DNA from: Calycina herbarum
Lineage: Eukaryota; Ascomycota; Leotiomycetes; Helotiales; Pezizellaceae
Length of the DNA: 64,000 nucleotides
Direction of reading: 5' to 3'
Assembly: GCA_001414485.1 (NCBI GenBank)
Contig: LLEY01000051.1
Location: 124,001-188,000, forward strand
Positions 37,063 to 48,475 of this stretch are shown one piece after another. The notes under the pieces were generated by a model. The model was not told the DNA's origin and made no database searches. It saw nothing but the letters and a program-made list of their open reading frames with translations. Made by a program: the position numbers and the translations under genes. Numbering within the stretch: the first letter of the stretch is position 1; every line of letters begins with the position of its first letter.

Positions 37063-37494
37063 ATGATCGATCTCCTACCAAGCTTCAAAGCAGTCAGCCT
37101 AATATTCGCAATATCAGCTGTAGCAACCGGCGCCCAAGCAATTATAAATCCCATCGGTTTCTCGAGAGGTTTTGGCTTGGTTCTAAACTCAACCCCAAAT
37201 CCTTCCATCAACAATGAAAACAAAATCTCCCACTCCCATGAGATCTTAACAAAATCATATATCTCACTCATGGGAGTCCGACAGATCGCAACGGGAATTA
37301 TTCTCCTAACCTTCGCATATCAAGATAAATGGACAGAGATGGCTACTATCCTGGCTATCATTGGTGTAGTAGTTGCTGGTACGGATGGGGTATATCTCGC
37401 ACGTGGTGGTACTAGGAATCTTGGGTTATTTCATGCTATTCCTGGTGCACTTATTGCTGCTCTCGCTTGTTTTGTTATTTACTCGAATCCTTGA
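37063..37494 (+). CDS. DUF4267 small integral membrane protein, 143 residues
   Basis: A single-exon gene. The protein has four hydrophobic segments: VSLIFAISAVATGAQAII (about 11-28), the region around IATGIILLTFAY (about 75-86), MATILAIIGVVVAGTDGVYL (about 93-112) and GALIAALACFVIY (about 128-140). The layout and the FSRGFGL and ISLMGVRQIATG segments match the DUF4267 family of fungal four-helix membrane proteins of unknown role. Its promoter shares a 13-bp CACGTG element with EMC1 downstream on the same strand, which suggests common control. Confidence 0.8.
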   Translation: MIDLLPSFKAVSLIFAISAVATGAQAIINPIGFSRGFGLVLNSTPNPSINNENKISHSHEILTKSYISLMGVRQIATGIILLTFAYQDKWTEMATILAIIGVVVAGTDGVYLARGGTRNLGLFHAIPGALIAALACFVIYSNP

Positions 37495-37735
37495 AGATGA
37501 GTGGAACACGGACCAGAAACGCGGAAAGGAGACTCAATGGAATTTGAACGCGGCAAATTTAAAAGGCAGAAGGAGAATCCGGAAGAAGGATCGACATACA
37601 CGAAGAGAGACAGAAGTACTCCTCAGTTTCTGCTGATATGATTATTTGTTAAAGAAATACAATGCGTTCCAGGTTTTGCCTAACTGTGTACTATTAATAT
37701 AGTAAGAAACTCCAATTATTACGGACCTAGATCCA

Positions 37736-37748
37736 CAGTCACGTGTCA
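37736..37748. promoter_or_regulatory. CAGTCACGTGTCA element, 155 bp upstream of the EMC1 start
   Basis: Same 13 bp and almost the same distance (core 37740-37745) as the element upstream of the DUF4267 gene. Confidence 0.5.
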
Positions 37749-37894
37749 GAGCTGGAATAATCCATGTCGAAATGGAAGCCCAGAGACGCGATTGCTGGAT
37801 GACATCTCAGAAGCTCCAGCTCGGAATAGAGCTCTCTCAGCAAAACTACCTATCAACACATGAGTCGCACACTTCGAGTGCACTCACAATCACG

Positions 37895-40890
37895 ATGCGA
37901 CCCCCAATAAATCTCCTCTGCCTTACCCTCTCCATCCTCCCCTCCGCCCTCGCCGTTTACGAGGATGAAGCATACATTGTCGATTACCACCACGAGCTCC
38001 TCGGCCTCCCTCAACCACATACCACCTTCTTCCATCGGCCGCGGAAAAACGAAAAAGCATCGTTATTATATACTCTGAGTGATTTGGGGGTTCTGGGTGC
38101 AGTAAATCCGGGTCTTGGGAAAGTGGTATGGCGACAATTGCTCGCAGGCGACGATGCAGCCTCACAATCGGGATTCTTAAGGCCAATAGAGGGAGATGAT
38201 GCTGTGGTGTCTGCGATTGGAAGTCGAGTTGATGTTTGGGATGCCATGAGTGGGAGGGCAACGTGGGGGAATGTCTTTGAGGGCCCCGTGAAGGATTTGG
38301 AGGTCATGGAAACTGCGGCCGGAAGTGAAGGAGCCAAAGCTGTTTTAGCTCTTTTCGAAGAAGATGGAAAGCCTGTATTGAGAAAATTAAAGGGCGAAAG
38401 TGGCGATGTAGCCTGGGAACACAAAGGCGTTGCTGGAGATATGGCTTTACAGGTTAGCACGAATGTCCAGCACGTATTTTTGGTTTCGACATATTATGGA
38501 TCTAAAGGCTATACATTGAGAGTTACGATATTGGATCCCGTTACTGGAAAGAAATCCAGCGAATACACTCTCGCTTCGAAGGCCGAGATACAAACTTTGG
38601 ACGATGTATTGTTTGTGGGATCCAATTCTGCGGCTCCAATTGTCGCATGGACCGACAAGGAATTCAAGAACCTGAAAATCAATATCCTAGGCAAGAGCGG
38701 AGACATTCAGACCCTTCCACTTACCGCATCAGATGGAGTTATTACGAAAGTTACTCTTCATGCGCCACATCTTGTCCAGTCGCAACCCCATTTCCTGGTT
38801 CACAGCCATTCGGCTATCTCGAATCGAGCAGATGTTTACCATATCGACCTCGCAAATGGTAGCATCAAGAAGGCATACGAGTTACCAAAACTTCCGGGAC
38901 AAGGAGCCATTTCGATAAGCTCGCAAGACGCCAATGTTTATTTCACCAGACTTTCTGAGGATGAGGTTATTGTCTTTTCATCAGTTTCTCATGGGGTTCT
39001 TGGGAGATGGCCATTGAAACTCGAGTCTCAACGAGGCCCATTCGTTCATGGTACAACAGAGGTTGTGCAAAAAGGTCCCGATACCTATGCTGTTCGATCC
39101 GCCGCTGTTACCACCGATCAAGATTGGGTACTCGTCCGTAATGGAGCCGAAGCTTGGACTCGCCCCGAAGGACTATCTGGAGCTGTTGCTGCTGCTTTTG
39201 CTGAATTACCAGAATCCGAGAGTTTGGCTAAGAACTTGGAAGTTGAGTCGGAGAGCAACCCTCTATCTGCCTACATTCATCGCGTCAACCGTCACATCAA
39301 TGACTTGCAGTACTTGCCAAACTATCTCCAAGATCTCCCAAGACGATTCTTGAGCAGTATTCTCCCAGATGAGATTATTGCCCAAAAGTCCGGAGTTTTA
39401 GTGCCAGATAGCTTTGGTTTTAACAAGTTGGTCATTGTTGCCACACAACGTGGGCGACTATATGGTCTTGATGCTGGTAGCCATGGAAGCATTGTGTGGT
39501 CTACGACTGCATTTGGTCAAGCCGAAGGCAAAAAGTGGGACGTGAAAGGAATTTGGGTCGAAAACTCAAAGGGTCTCACAACTATCAGAGGCGCTGAGGG
39601 TGAGTATGCTGTGGTAAACACAACTTCTGGACAGAAAATTGAGTCTCTGCCACCTGGGACTTGGCCAACTGTTCGAAGTACTGCCGTTGTTGACAGCCCC
39701 TCCGGAAAATGGTTACTTACCATTGGAGTTGATGGAAACCCTGGCGAAGTTCCCTCTGACTGGGCACCAAAGGATCATCTTGTGGTTCAAGGTGATTCTG
39801 GTGAGGTCAAGGGATTGAAGTTCATGTCAAAGGGCGCACAATCAGTTCCCGTCGTTACGTGGACTTTCACGCCTCCAACTGATCAAGTCGTTACAAATGT
39901 GGTATCCAGACCAGCCCATGATCCAGTTGCTTCTATTGGAAGAGTTCTCGGTGATCGTACCGTCTTATACAAATACCTCAACCCAAACGTTGTTCTCGTT
40001 ACAGCCGTTTCACATGAGAAATCGACTGCGACATTCTATCTCCTCGATACCATTTCTGGCGACATTCTCTATTCGGCTACCCATGAAGGTGTTGACACCA
40101 AACAACCTATTGCTTCAGCGCTGACTGAAAATTGGTTCTCTTACTCCCTCTGGGCCGATATCATCTCTCCCTCTGAAGCTTTGCCATCTTCAAAGGGATA
40201 CCAGATCATTGTATCGGAAATGTACGAATCCGAAATTCCGAATGATAGAGGTCCACTTGAATCAAACGCAAACTCTTCTAGTATCAAGCCGTCTGATATT
40301 CCCAACGCCGAACCAGCTCTCCCTCATGTCGTTACAGAATCTTTCCTGATCCCAGAAGCAATCAGTCACATGTCCATCTCCGCAACTCGTCAAGGCATTA
40401 CCACCCGACAACTCCTCTGCACCTTAACCTCAAGTGGCGCAATCATCGGTATCCCACGAACCATCCTCGATCCCCGCAGACCAATCGGGCGGGACTCAAC
40501 ACCTGCTGAACAAGAAGAAGGAATCTACCGATACCATCCGGTTATCGAATTTGACCCCAAGATGATGCTGACACATAAACGTGAAGTCATTGGTATTAAA
40601 GATGTCATCGCAAGTCCGGCGGTGCTGGAAAGCACGAGTTTGATCTTCGCTTATGGTATTGATGTTTTTGGGACGAGGGTCGCACCCAGTGCTGCTTTTG
40701 ATATTTTGGGGAAGGGGTTTAATAAGTTGAGTTTGGTGGCTACTGTGGTTGCTTTGTGGGCTGGGGTTGTGGTTTTGGCGCCTATGGTATGTTATCCCTA
40801 ACCCCCTTGATCCTTGATGTGTGGATTTGAAATGCTAACTGAAAATAGGTTAGGAGAAAACAGATCAATGGGAGGTGGATGACTTCATAG
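37895..40890 (+). CDS. EMC1: ER membrane protein complex subunit 1 (EMC1), 977 residues
   Basis: EMC1 is the large lumenal subunit of the EMC insertase, which places tail-anchored and multipass proteins into the ER membrane. Exons 37895-40786 and 40849-40890 give 2934 nt. A signal peptide (MRPPINLLCLTLSILPSALA) leads into AVYEDEAYIVDYHHELLG, then a PQQ-type beta-propeller region. A C-terminal DUF1620 domain covers about residues 740-970, with GPLESN and RREVIGIKDV-like segments. One membrane helix near the end (LSLVATVVALWAGVVVLAPM) is followed by the basic tail VRRKQINGRWMTS, contributed by exon 2. Length is normal for fungal EMC1. The frame continues upstream to 37772, but the ATG at 37895 precedes the signal peptide. 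No stops or odd residues seen. Confidence 0.95.
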
Positions 40891-41075
40891 TTTTTTTGTA
40901 GATTGTATGAATATAAGCGTGTCATATTTGGTTGTAATCCATCTGTTTCGAGCCTTCTCGTGGTTCTTGTTGGCTTCCGCGTGTATTTTGCGTACTCAGG
41001 TGGCCTGTTTGCAGCGGGCATCTATACAGCCGCCCTTTCTATGCGACAAGGCCATTTGCTTGGTGGAAAGCAGTG

Positions 41076-41299
41076 ATGCGGAAAGGGAAAGGGCGGTTGA
41101 GCCCTAATGTAGGTCGTGAATTACAAATTGCGAAGGCTCTGGTTGCTTGTATGTTTGTTTACCCACTCGCTTTTTATGAAACTGCTCTTTTTAAAGCTGA
41201 GCTAATTTCCTTGTAGTTTTCTGTTTCAAATGTGGTACGGAGGAACGCGGTCTAACGTGTGCGCTGCAATGCCATGTAAAGTGCCTGGAAGGCTTCTGA
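41076..41299 (+). CDS. Possible small Cys-rich protein, 51 residues, two exons
   Basis: An ATG at 41076 opens MRKGKGRLSPNVGRELQIAK. A canonical donor GTATGT at 41149 and acceptor TTGTAG at 41216 (68-bp intron with a GCTAAT branch-like site) join it in frame to CFKCGTEERGLTCALQCHVK and a TGA at 41297-41299. Exon lengths 73 and 83 sum to 156, a multiple of three. The second exon has C-x2-C-x8-C-x3-C-H-x2-C spacing, suggesting metal binding. There is no signal peptide. It lies just after EMC1 on the same strand and could also be an exon of a longer or decayed gene. Unrecognised; no function assigned. Confidence 0.35.
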
Positions 41300-42317
41300 T
41301 TCCCCATCAACCCTGTAAGAGGCGTTCAAATTAGGGTAAGCGAGCCCGTAGAATGGCATCCAGCACTGATTTACAGGGAGGTCCACTGAAACCAGGCTTC
41401 GGGGCACCTTACAAGACACAAGCCTATAGTCTCAAACCGTCCAGTGCATTCACAGAAAAATGGCCTAAAGAAATTAGAGCAAGCGAGCCTACCTCTCTCA
41501 CTACGGGAAAAGGGGTATTTTTATTCGACACAGCAATTGGAAAAACATGTAAAAAATATCAACTGATTCTTGTTGACTTGTTCGTTGAGATTTTATTTGT
41601 AATGATGTTGTGTAGTTCTTAAAGATTAAGAGAAAAGGGCACCATTTGGGGGTGCAAAAAGCAAAAAAAATTGCGTCCCTGTAGAGGGCGCAGCACTATA
41701 ATGGTGTCCTGAAATCGTCTAGCGCTGACATTTATTCTTATTAGTGGATCGCTAGGGCTTATACATTCCTATATAGGCTCTCGCTTACCTCTGTGCCCCC
41801 AAAACTTCTGGTAGGTAGACAGCAAGAGTGGATTCAATATAGGCCAACGTAATGACAACATATCTAAAAGTATTATGTCTCAAAGGTATATTTAACTAAT
41901 TGTTTCTCCTTCAATTTCTATTTTCGTTTTATTTTTCCGACTGTGTTGTGTTGAGCAATTCATGTAATAATATTCAGCAGCCACTTTTATAAGCGCCATT
42001 TATAGAGAGTTTAGGGGATCAGAGGGCACTTTACTGGGCATTACGTCGCTCCCCGTTGGCGTACAAAACGAGATTAAGTATCCTAGTTGGAATCATAAAT
42101 TGTAGAACTTGAATTCAAAAACTCGATATTCGAAACTCAACTCTGCTTCAAAGAATGACTGGATTCCCTACCCTAAATCCCTAACAAAATAGCTGCCACG
42201 AAATCGAACTCGCTCTCTCCGTCCTTGAGAAGACAATGGATCATCAAACAAGATCAGAAGTCAAAAATAGAAATCCAAAGAAAGGTGTTACCCTTCAAAC
42301 AGTTGTATGAAATATAA
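41300..42317. other. Intergenic region with one weak small frame
   Basis: Unique sequence of ordinary composition. A frame at 41353-41622 (MASSTDLQGGPLKPGFGAP at its start, ending in a hydrophobic tail) has no recognisable domain. It reads through AT-rich DNA at its end, so it is not called a gene. Nothing else was seen. Confidence 0.45.
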
Positions 42318-43403
42318 TCAAGAGGGTTTCCTAAACCTCGAAAATGCTTCAGAAATCTTCATCTTTGTGGACACCTTGGTTTGAACAACTCTTGGGGTTG
42401 GAGGGTCGCGTATGGGGACTGGATTAGAGAGATTTCGGGGCGGTTCAGTTGACGAAGTATCAACCACCGTTGCCCTTGGAATGCCATTGACATTCGGAGG
42501 TGGCAGAGTATTAGCCACCGCCGGTCACGGATTGTGACGAACATTTGAAGGTGACTGAATTCGCTGTTTTCGGGGCCGCTCAGCACCCACTGTATATGAA
42601 ATTTCCCGAGGCGGTGCTTTACGAGCAGTGATGCTATCCAGTTTCAGCTTCTTTAACGATGAGCCAAAACGTTCTAGTCTACATAAGAGCCGCACTGCCT
42701 GATCAATATCAACCTCGCTTATGGTATCCAAATTGGCTTTCGAAGAGTTGATGACGTCTCTATTGGATTGAATGGCATGCGCGTATATGTGACGCTGTTC
42801 TTCTAAGGACTGTAAGAATGTTTTGCTACCTCCGGCCTGGACATTCATTTGCTCTTCTTTGATGAGATAGTCGAGATAAGCGATGAGAGCGTCGTTGTAT
42901 GGTGCCAAAGAATATTTCAGTAAGAATACACCGAACTTCGCGGTTGCATTTCGGATGATTTCACGCTCTTGTTTGTACTCAGCGATGCGCTGCTCATGTT
43001 GTTTCAAAGCGGTCTCACGTAAATTAATATTATTGGCGTGAGTGGCGAGCTTTTGCTGAATGGTATAGTCAACCGCGGTCACAGTTTCTTCAGTGAGCTC
43101 GTACAAGATATGGAGATGCTCTTGCCAATGGTGTTTGCATTGGATGCAGTACTCAGAACCATTAAAGGCTGCGCAATGAAGTATCGATGGATGTGCTATT
43201 TGGTGAGCTCCAATATCAGGAATATCGAAGCAAACAGGATGGCAATGTGTTTTGTAGATCGTAACCAATTTATTTGGTCCCTTGCCATCATCTCTGACCT
43301 CGACACAAGATCCGTTGGCGTATACAGTGCGTGGCTTATCCAAAGGAGCCGCATTCATCAGTACCTTCGGGACGTGTAGTCGACAAGGGAAACACTCGAC
43401 CCT
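42318..43403 (-). pseudogene. C-terminal remnant of a DUF8206-type fungal protein
   Basis: The minus-strand frame is open from a TAA at 43404-43406. It reads HVPKVL, MNAAPLDKPRTVYANGSC, then a histidine/cysteine-rich region (THCHPVCF, SEYCIQCKHHWQEHLHI) and a long helical segment. This resembles DUF8206, which in fungi usually follows a GTPase-like domain in proteins of about 1000 residues; no GTPase part is present upstream. The frame hits a TGA at 42525-42527, yet continues in phase as PAVANTLPPPNVNGI to a natural-looking Arg-rich end (EAFSRFRKPS, stop at 42318). Missing N-terminus plus in-frame stop argue for a decayed gene. The 277-codon part could still be translated. Family assignment is from memory. 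Confidence 0.6.
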
Positions 43404-43406
43404 TTA

Positions 43407-44043
43407 ATAGGTGTAAGTTCCGTTAGAATGCTCAAGCCCAACCCAACACTGACACCCATGATCTTGAACTGCTTTTCCCATGGACCATCACACAGGTCTG
43501 GGAAGGAAGATGCATACTGGGCGCCTCATTTGCCCTCGAGTGGAACAGTGGGCGGCGTCCATCAAAAGGAAGCAAAAGCAATGCCACCACCAGTTGTTAG
43601 CCGGCGGGCTTGATGCATGGTGTACCAGTGGTGCAAAGGTAGTAAGGCAGCCTTATTCAGTCTGTGTACAAAGAAGGATGGGAAAAGGTTGGGGAAAGGA
43701 GAGAGGTCGTGGTGTTTTCAAGACCCTATAAAATGGCAGATGTGACCCCAACCACCAAGTTATTTTTCACCGTCTACGAAATATACTGAACTTCTCTCAG
43801 GCGCCTCTTCAGAGACTCTCAGCCCGGGAAAAAGCCCCAGCTAAGACGCTCAATTTAGCAGCATGCCGACCAATTGAAGAAAAAGATTCTGTTGCTGCAG
43901 TAAAAACACGCCCAGATACTAGTAACTAGTAACTAGAATTCGACCATCATCCATCAACGGGGTCCTTCAAAGACAAACGCAGCGTTTAAAGAAAACGTCT
44001 GTCTGGACAGCTTTCTCTTTGGGAATAGGCGATGTCCTCAATT
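43407..44043. other. Intergenic region; nothing recognised
   Basis: Unique, normal-composition DNA between two decayed minus-strand genes. The missing N-terminal GTPase part of the DUF8206 gene is not here. A short direct repeat of ACTAGTA occurs near 43918-43932. Two overlapping plus-strand frames (43428-43731) look like chance. Confidence 0.5.
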
Positions 44044-46323
44044 CTAGCGTACCTTTGGGGCCCCGTTATGAACTTCGACCTCCCCGCCCTTTACATCAAT
44101 CATAAAGTCTGACAATCTGTCTCCCTCAACAATTTCTTCATCTACCGCCAGATACTCCTCCACCAGTAGCGTTTTGATTGTGTCTACGGCACTGAGGAGA
44201 CTTCGGGCGCCCAGGTCAGTATGATATTCAGACTCGGCCAGGATGCCGCACACTGATGCATCTCGACGGATACGCATTCTCAGGTTACCAATAAGCCGCT
44301 CATGCTCTCCGCTTGTTAAATTTACTGGCGCTCGGACATGTCGACCAAGTTCAAGAAGATATTTGTGAACAATCACGGCTTGTTCGCCTTTCGAAAATGG
44401 CAGAAACGGAATGAAAGCAGATATACGGCCTGTAACTGGCGATTATTGAAGTGGTCAGAAATGGCACTAAACGTCTCCAAGTCAAATCGATTGGAAGGGA
44501 CGACTCAACATACCCCATGATGAGAGAGAAAGTCGCGCTTGATATCTTTGGATAGCTGTTTAAGCACGCGCTCCTTCCTTGGTTCGTCGTCGTCGATGGT
44601 TAGTACACGGTCGTTGTCTTTCCAGAACTCTTGGATAATTTGATCATGTGCATTCGTTGCAAGAATCCAAATTGTTTGCGAGCAGTTAATTTTATCCTGA
44701 CTACGACGATCCTGGTATTCTCCTGTTGAATTGTTAGCACCAACCCCTTAAATGGTAGCCGTTCTCAGCTTACCGTTATCGAACGGAAGGAGCAATGTTT
44801 TATGGATATCGGCATTTGTTTTCTCAAATTCGTCGAGGAAGACGATGCACCTTTTTTTGTTGTTGCTTGAGAGAAAATTGTTTAGTCGACTGCCTTTCTC
44901 CCATCCGACGAATGGTTGCCGGGCCCCAAAGAGCTCAATTTCACGATTGAAAATAGTACAATCCACCACCTCCAACTCCAGAGAAAGGAGAGTGTCAAGG
45001 CGCCTGGCTAATTCCGTTTTTCCATAACCACTGGGGCCTGCGAAGACCAAAACAAGAGGCTTCTTACTAGGCACAGTAATATGGCTGAGAAGCTTGTCGA
45101 GCAACATTTTCGCTGCCGGGTTCTGACTTATAAGAAGATTTGCGATCCCTAGCAAGGGCTCTGCGTTCCTTCTCTATGCCACTTGATTTTGCCGGACAGA
45201 GGGTTTTTTTGTCTTTGCTGCTCGCTCGAGATAATACCGCTGAGAGAGAGTTGTGGTTCTTGCGAGCTTTGTTTTTGCGGCACCCTTGCACCAATTCTTT
45301 CCCTCGTCGTTGAGCTCATCTAGAGAATCGTCACTTGGGCCAGTGTCCGGTAGATCTTGGAGGTACGGCAGGCAAAATGCTGAAGGAATAACATCTGGCG
45401 ATGCACCGAGACTTAGTAACGTCGCTGTCATGGAGGCCGTGTCTGTTTGTATCTTTTCACTATTCATGATGGCGAACGCGAGAAGTGGAACTTTGGATTG
45501 CTGGTGGATTGTTGTTGGATTTCCACCATACTTAACCCACGTTCTCACGATGTCTTCCCTGTTAGTTTCTACCACATAAAACATGGCAGGAAATCCACCA
45601 ATGTCGTCGTTTATTTCTTCCTTGACCCTGGCTTTGTCGAATCGACTTAGATAGCTTTCGACTGATCGAAGATTTCCTCTGGTTTGAATATAAGCAACAA
45701 GCTTCCGAAGATCAAAAGGCTGATAGTCTTCAGTCACAAGATCGGTAAGTTGAAGTGGAATTTCCGGCAGTATAAAGTCCCATTCTGGTTCAGATTTCTC
45801 AGTCGCTGGCGAATTTATGGCAGACTCAAATTGGGATTCCTTCAGACTAGATACCGATTCCGCAGAAGGTTTTCTGGAGGATTCTTCATCGTTATGCCCG
45901 TGTCCCCGTGAAGGTGACTGTACGTCCCCCTCATGATGATCGTCAGCCGTTTGTTGAGCTTTAGTGCTTTCTGGACTTGATCGGGATCTCCCATTTGGGC
46001 TGTAGCCTCCGTTCCACTCACGATATGGATTTGCTTCAGATCGTGTTGTGTTTGGGGTGTTTATTCGCGAGGGTCTGGGACTAAGCTTTGCACGATACTT
46101 TGACACCTTGGCGTGATACTTTGTTGCGAGTTCTGGGTCCCCGTTTGATTTCTAATTTAGTTAATACATGAATCCTGTGGAATTTGGGAGGTTGGTAACT
46201 TACGAATAATAAGTCAATTGCCGTTTGCTTGTCGCAATTGCAGCGCTGGGTCACATTTGAGATGCTATCCTCGTCAGGGGGAGAAGTTCCATCGTTTATA
46301 TCTACGCTGGCTGGGCTCATCAT
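44044..46323 (-). pseudogene. UBA-like / ClpB-type AAA+ ATPase, disabled
   Basis: Proposed exons, minus strand: 46204-46323, 44774-46151, 44514-44722, about 44044-44441. The N-terminus has a UBA/CUE-like segment (RCNCDKQTAIDLLF joined to KSNGDPELATKYHAKV), then a Ser-rich linker and an ankyrin-like middle (GGFPAMFYVVETNREDIVRT). The AAA+ domain follows: Walker A GPSGYGKTEL, Walker B CIVFLDEFEK, sensor WILATNA, and a ClpB D2-small-like C-terminus. Two defects are visible. A TAG at 45174-45176 lies in phase between QNQVA and RRNAEPLLG, replacing what is probably CAG. The last splice lacks an acceptor AG before SPVTGRISAFIPF, so the 3' exon cannot join in frame by standard rules. Such proteins are common in fungi with uncertain roles. 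Confidence 0.7.
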
Positions 46324-46717
46324 GTCCCTTGGAACGGTCGCAAATTCACGAGAGGAATTTATCACGCGTTCATTATGCTCAAAGTTCAACACAAACAATT
46401 ACCGGCAGTTTTGAATAAGTGGTTTAATTGGTATCTTTACTTGAAGATAGCAGCCAAAATTGCCCTCTTGCCACCCCGATTGACTGAAGAAAATCTGGTA
46501 GCGGAGACGATCTCCAAAATTTGGTGTTTGAATCGGATCCAGATCAAGCCAGAAGTCAACAACTAAAGTTGGATGATACACGCCCCCTTACTTTTGAGCA
46601 AACACACCCTGGAAGCCTTTTTGCTATCTGGTCTCTGTACTGCTTTGGCGAACAAGAGAGATACAATGTTGAAAATCCCCAAAAGAAAGCTGTTCATTCT
46701 CATATGCGACCAAAAGT
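46324..46717. other. Short intergenic region between minus-strand genes
   Basis: It holds the presumed promoter of the AAA+ gene and the 3' flank of the 2EXR gene. No ATG-led frame of note and no repeats. Confidence 0.5.
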
Positions 46718-47854
46718 CTAATCTGTATAAATACAATGCTCACAGTCCCGCCGTAAAGGCTGAATAAACCTAATCTCCAAGTGACTCAACGCACGATAAT
46801 AAGGAAAATGAGCCCGATAAAGGCTTCTCAGTTCTTCAACCCTCTTCAACGTAGGAAACGCACACGAAGATTGCTCATCGTAAATCGCAAACCACCCGCA
46901 AGCATCACTACTCCTGATAAGTGACCAAGAATGCTGTGGTCTTCTGTCTGGACAGGGACAATTCGTATCCGTGGAGGGTATTTTCCCAGCTTCTATTACA
47001 TCGCCCAGTTGATGGGTGCTTGTCTCGGGAACACCTGCGATGTAAAGCTTCTCGATGAGGGGAAATAAACGAGTGAAAGCGGGGAGTGGGTCAAAACGGC
47101 AGCAGTCGCGGCACTGCTCTGTTGTACAATTGTCATTGCACATCCTTGCTCCATAAGTGTTCCTTGGGTGGTACCACTGTGCTGCGTATCCGGTGGTGAA
47201 ATCATCAACCGCTATACCAACACGCCGTATCCTCAGGAAGGCCTCGGGTAGGACAAGTTCCCCAGAGTCATCAATTTTCCCTTGAGCCATTCTAATAGCT
47301 GCCTCCTGATCCGAGCAAGTTGCGTTAAAAATGAAGATATCCTTCAAGCCGCTGAATCGAAGAATATGCTCCGGGAACTCTGTGAGATCGTCGGAACCTC
47401 GCAAATGCATGGAATCAAACCTTCCCCAGGTTTTTGGCAAGATTCGGAATTTTAGAGTGTCGGGAAACAATTCAAGTACAACCTGGCGAGATTGAGCACA
47501 AGTGGCAGAGGCAATCCGGCGAGTGTTTGTAGATTGCTTAAGAAACCATAGTCCTAGCTTTGCTGGAAGGTCCAGATCTTTTGTTCCATTCTGAAATTTG
47601 GTTGTGGGTTGAAGAATAACTTGGTCGCTGGAATGGAAAGCCAAAGGCCACCTTCGCCAAAATTCATCGGATCTTCGTTTTGGGTATCGAAGCTCGAACC
47701 GGTACATATGAGGTGTTGCGTCTTCGAGAAAATGGGCCCAGATTTTCAAGCGGAGTTCGGAGGGGAGCCTAAAAAAGGATCGGAAATCATTCAGACATCG
47801 TTCGTTGTTGACTATTTGGGGAACTGTGGATGGAAAGGAGTATTTCGACTCCAT
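46718..47854 (-). CDS. 2EXR domain protein, 378 residues
   Basis: Single exon from ATG at 47854. The signature FFRLPSELRLKIW is at about residues 27-39, the hallmark of the fungal 2EXR domain (an F-box-like start followed by two E-x-R motifs). NTRRIASATCAQSRQVVLEL (about residues 109-128) is the usual second conserved block. A Cys-rich patch (CNDNCTTEQCRDCC) and CPCPDRR occur in the C-terminal half. The family is expanded in filamentous ascomycetes with unknown function. The gene is intact although it lies between a decayed ATPase and a transposon. Confidence 0.85.
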   Translation of the reverse strand: MESKYSFPSTVPQIVNNERCLNDFRSFFRLPSELRLKIWAHFLEDATPHMYRFELRYPKRRSDEFWRRWPLAFHSSDQVILQPTTKFQNGTKDLDLPAKLGLWFLKQSTNTRRIASATCAQSRQVVLELFPDTLKFRILPKTWGRFDSMHLRGSDDLTEFPEHILRFSGLKDIFIFNATCSDQEAAIRMAQGKIDDSGELVLPEAFLRIRRVGIAVDDFTTGYAAQWYHPRNTYGARMCNDNCTTEQCRDCCRFDPLPAFTRLFPLIEKLYIAGVPETSTHQLGDVIEAGKIPSTDTNCPCPDRRPQHSWSLIRSSDACGWFAIYDEQSSCAFPTLKRVEELRSLYRAHFPYYRALSHLEIRFIQPLRRDCEHCIYTD

Positions 47855-48475
47855 TGGAATAAGAGAAGTTTTGATTGTGAATTAATTTAGTACAGGTGAG
47901 GGGTATGAAGAAAAGCACACTTAAAGTGGGTTTCACTCAGAATAAAGAGGTTTTTATCAACTTTTGGGGGGTAGTTGCAACATGAAGGGCAGTGCATCCT
48001 TATTTATAAATCATGAAACGGGACCAACATATGTAGGCGCTTCGTCATGCTCCACCTCTGTTACAGCACAGAACAAAGTGAGGCAATTTAAGCGAACGAA
48101 ACCCCCTGTATTTACCAATCAAAAACGACACCAACACCTAACATACCTTCATATCATACGATCGCGACCAAGTAACTTGATCAAAAATGCGCCTTAGAAC
48201 CCAAGTTCAAGCAAATATTCTCGACCAACCCCTTGGAAGAATCAGACAGAAAGAGCTGGTATACAGCTACTGACACACCAGGGGCTGTCACTACTCCGTG
48301 CGCACAGGCCAGAATCAGCAGAAAACACACCAAAAGTCTCTTACTTCTCCTACTAATTATAGAGCAACGCTTTTATGAATTTATTTAAAACTAAGTACAG
48401 AGGTTTATGTAACTAGGGAATTGAGTTTCCTTAGCTTTTTTCTATATTGAAGTACCTTATAGTATAGGCTACATA
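47855..48475. other. Intergenic region containing an inverted copy of a downstream gene's end
   Basis: Positions 48276-48337 match the reverse complement of 50516-50577, the last codons of the minus-strand gene at 50489-51828, with only a few differences. Read on the plus strand it encodes PGAVTTPCAQARISRKHTKS. The remainder is unique up to about 48340, then A/T-rich up to the pogo insertion. Confidence 0.7.

Noticed and set aside
41353..41622. 89-codon plus-strand frame as a gene
   Set aside because: There is no recognisable domain, its 3' half is A/T-rich hydrophobic, and no splice signals support a longer product.
26900..48400. tRNA or rRNA genes in the island
   Set aside because: No B-box-like GGTTCGANTCC with a matching acceptor stem, and no rRNA-like conserved stretches, were seen by eye.
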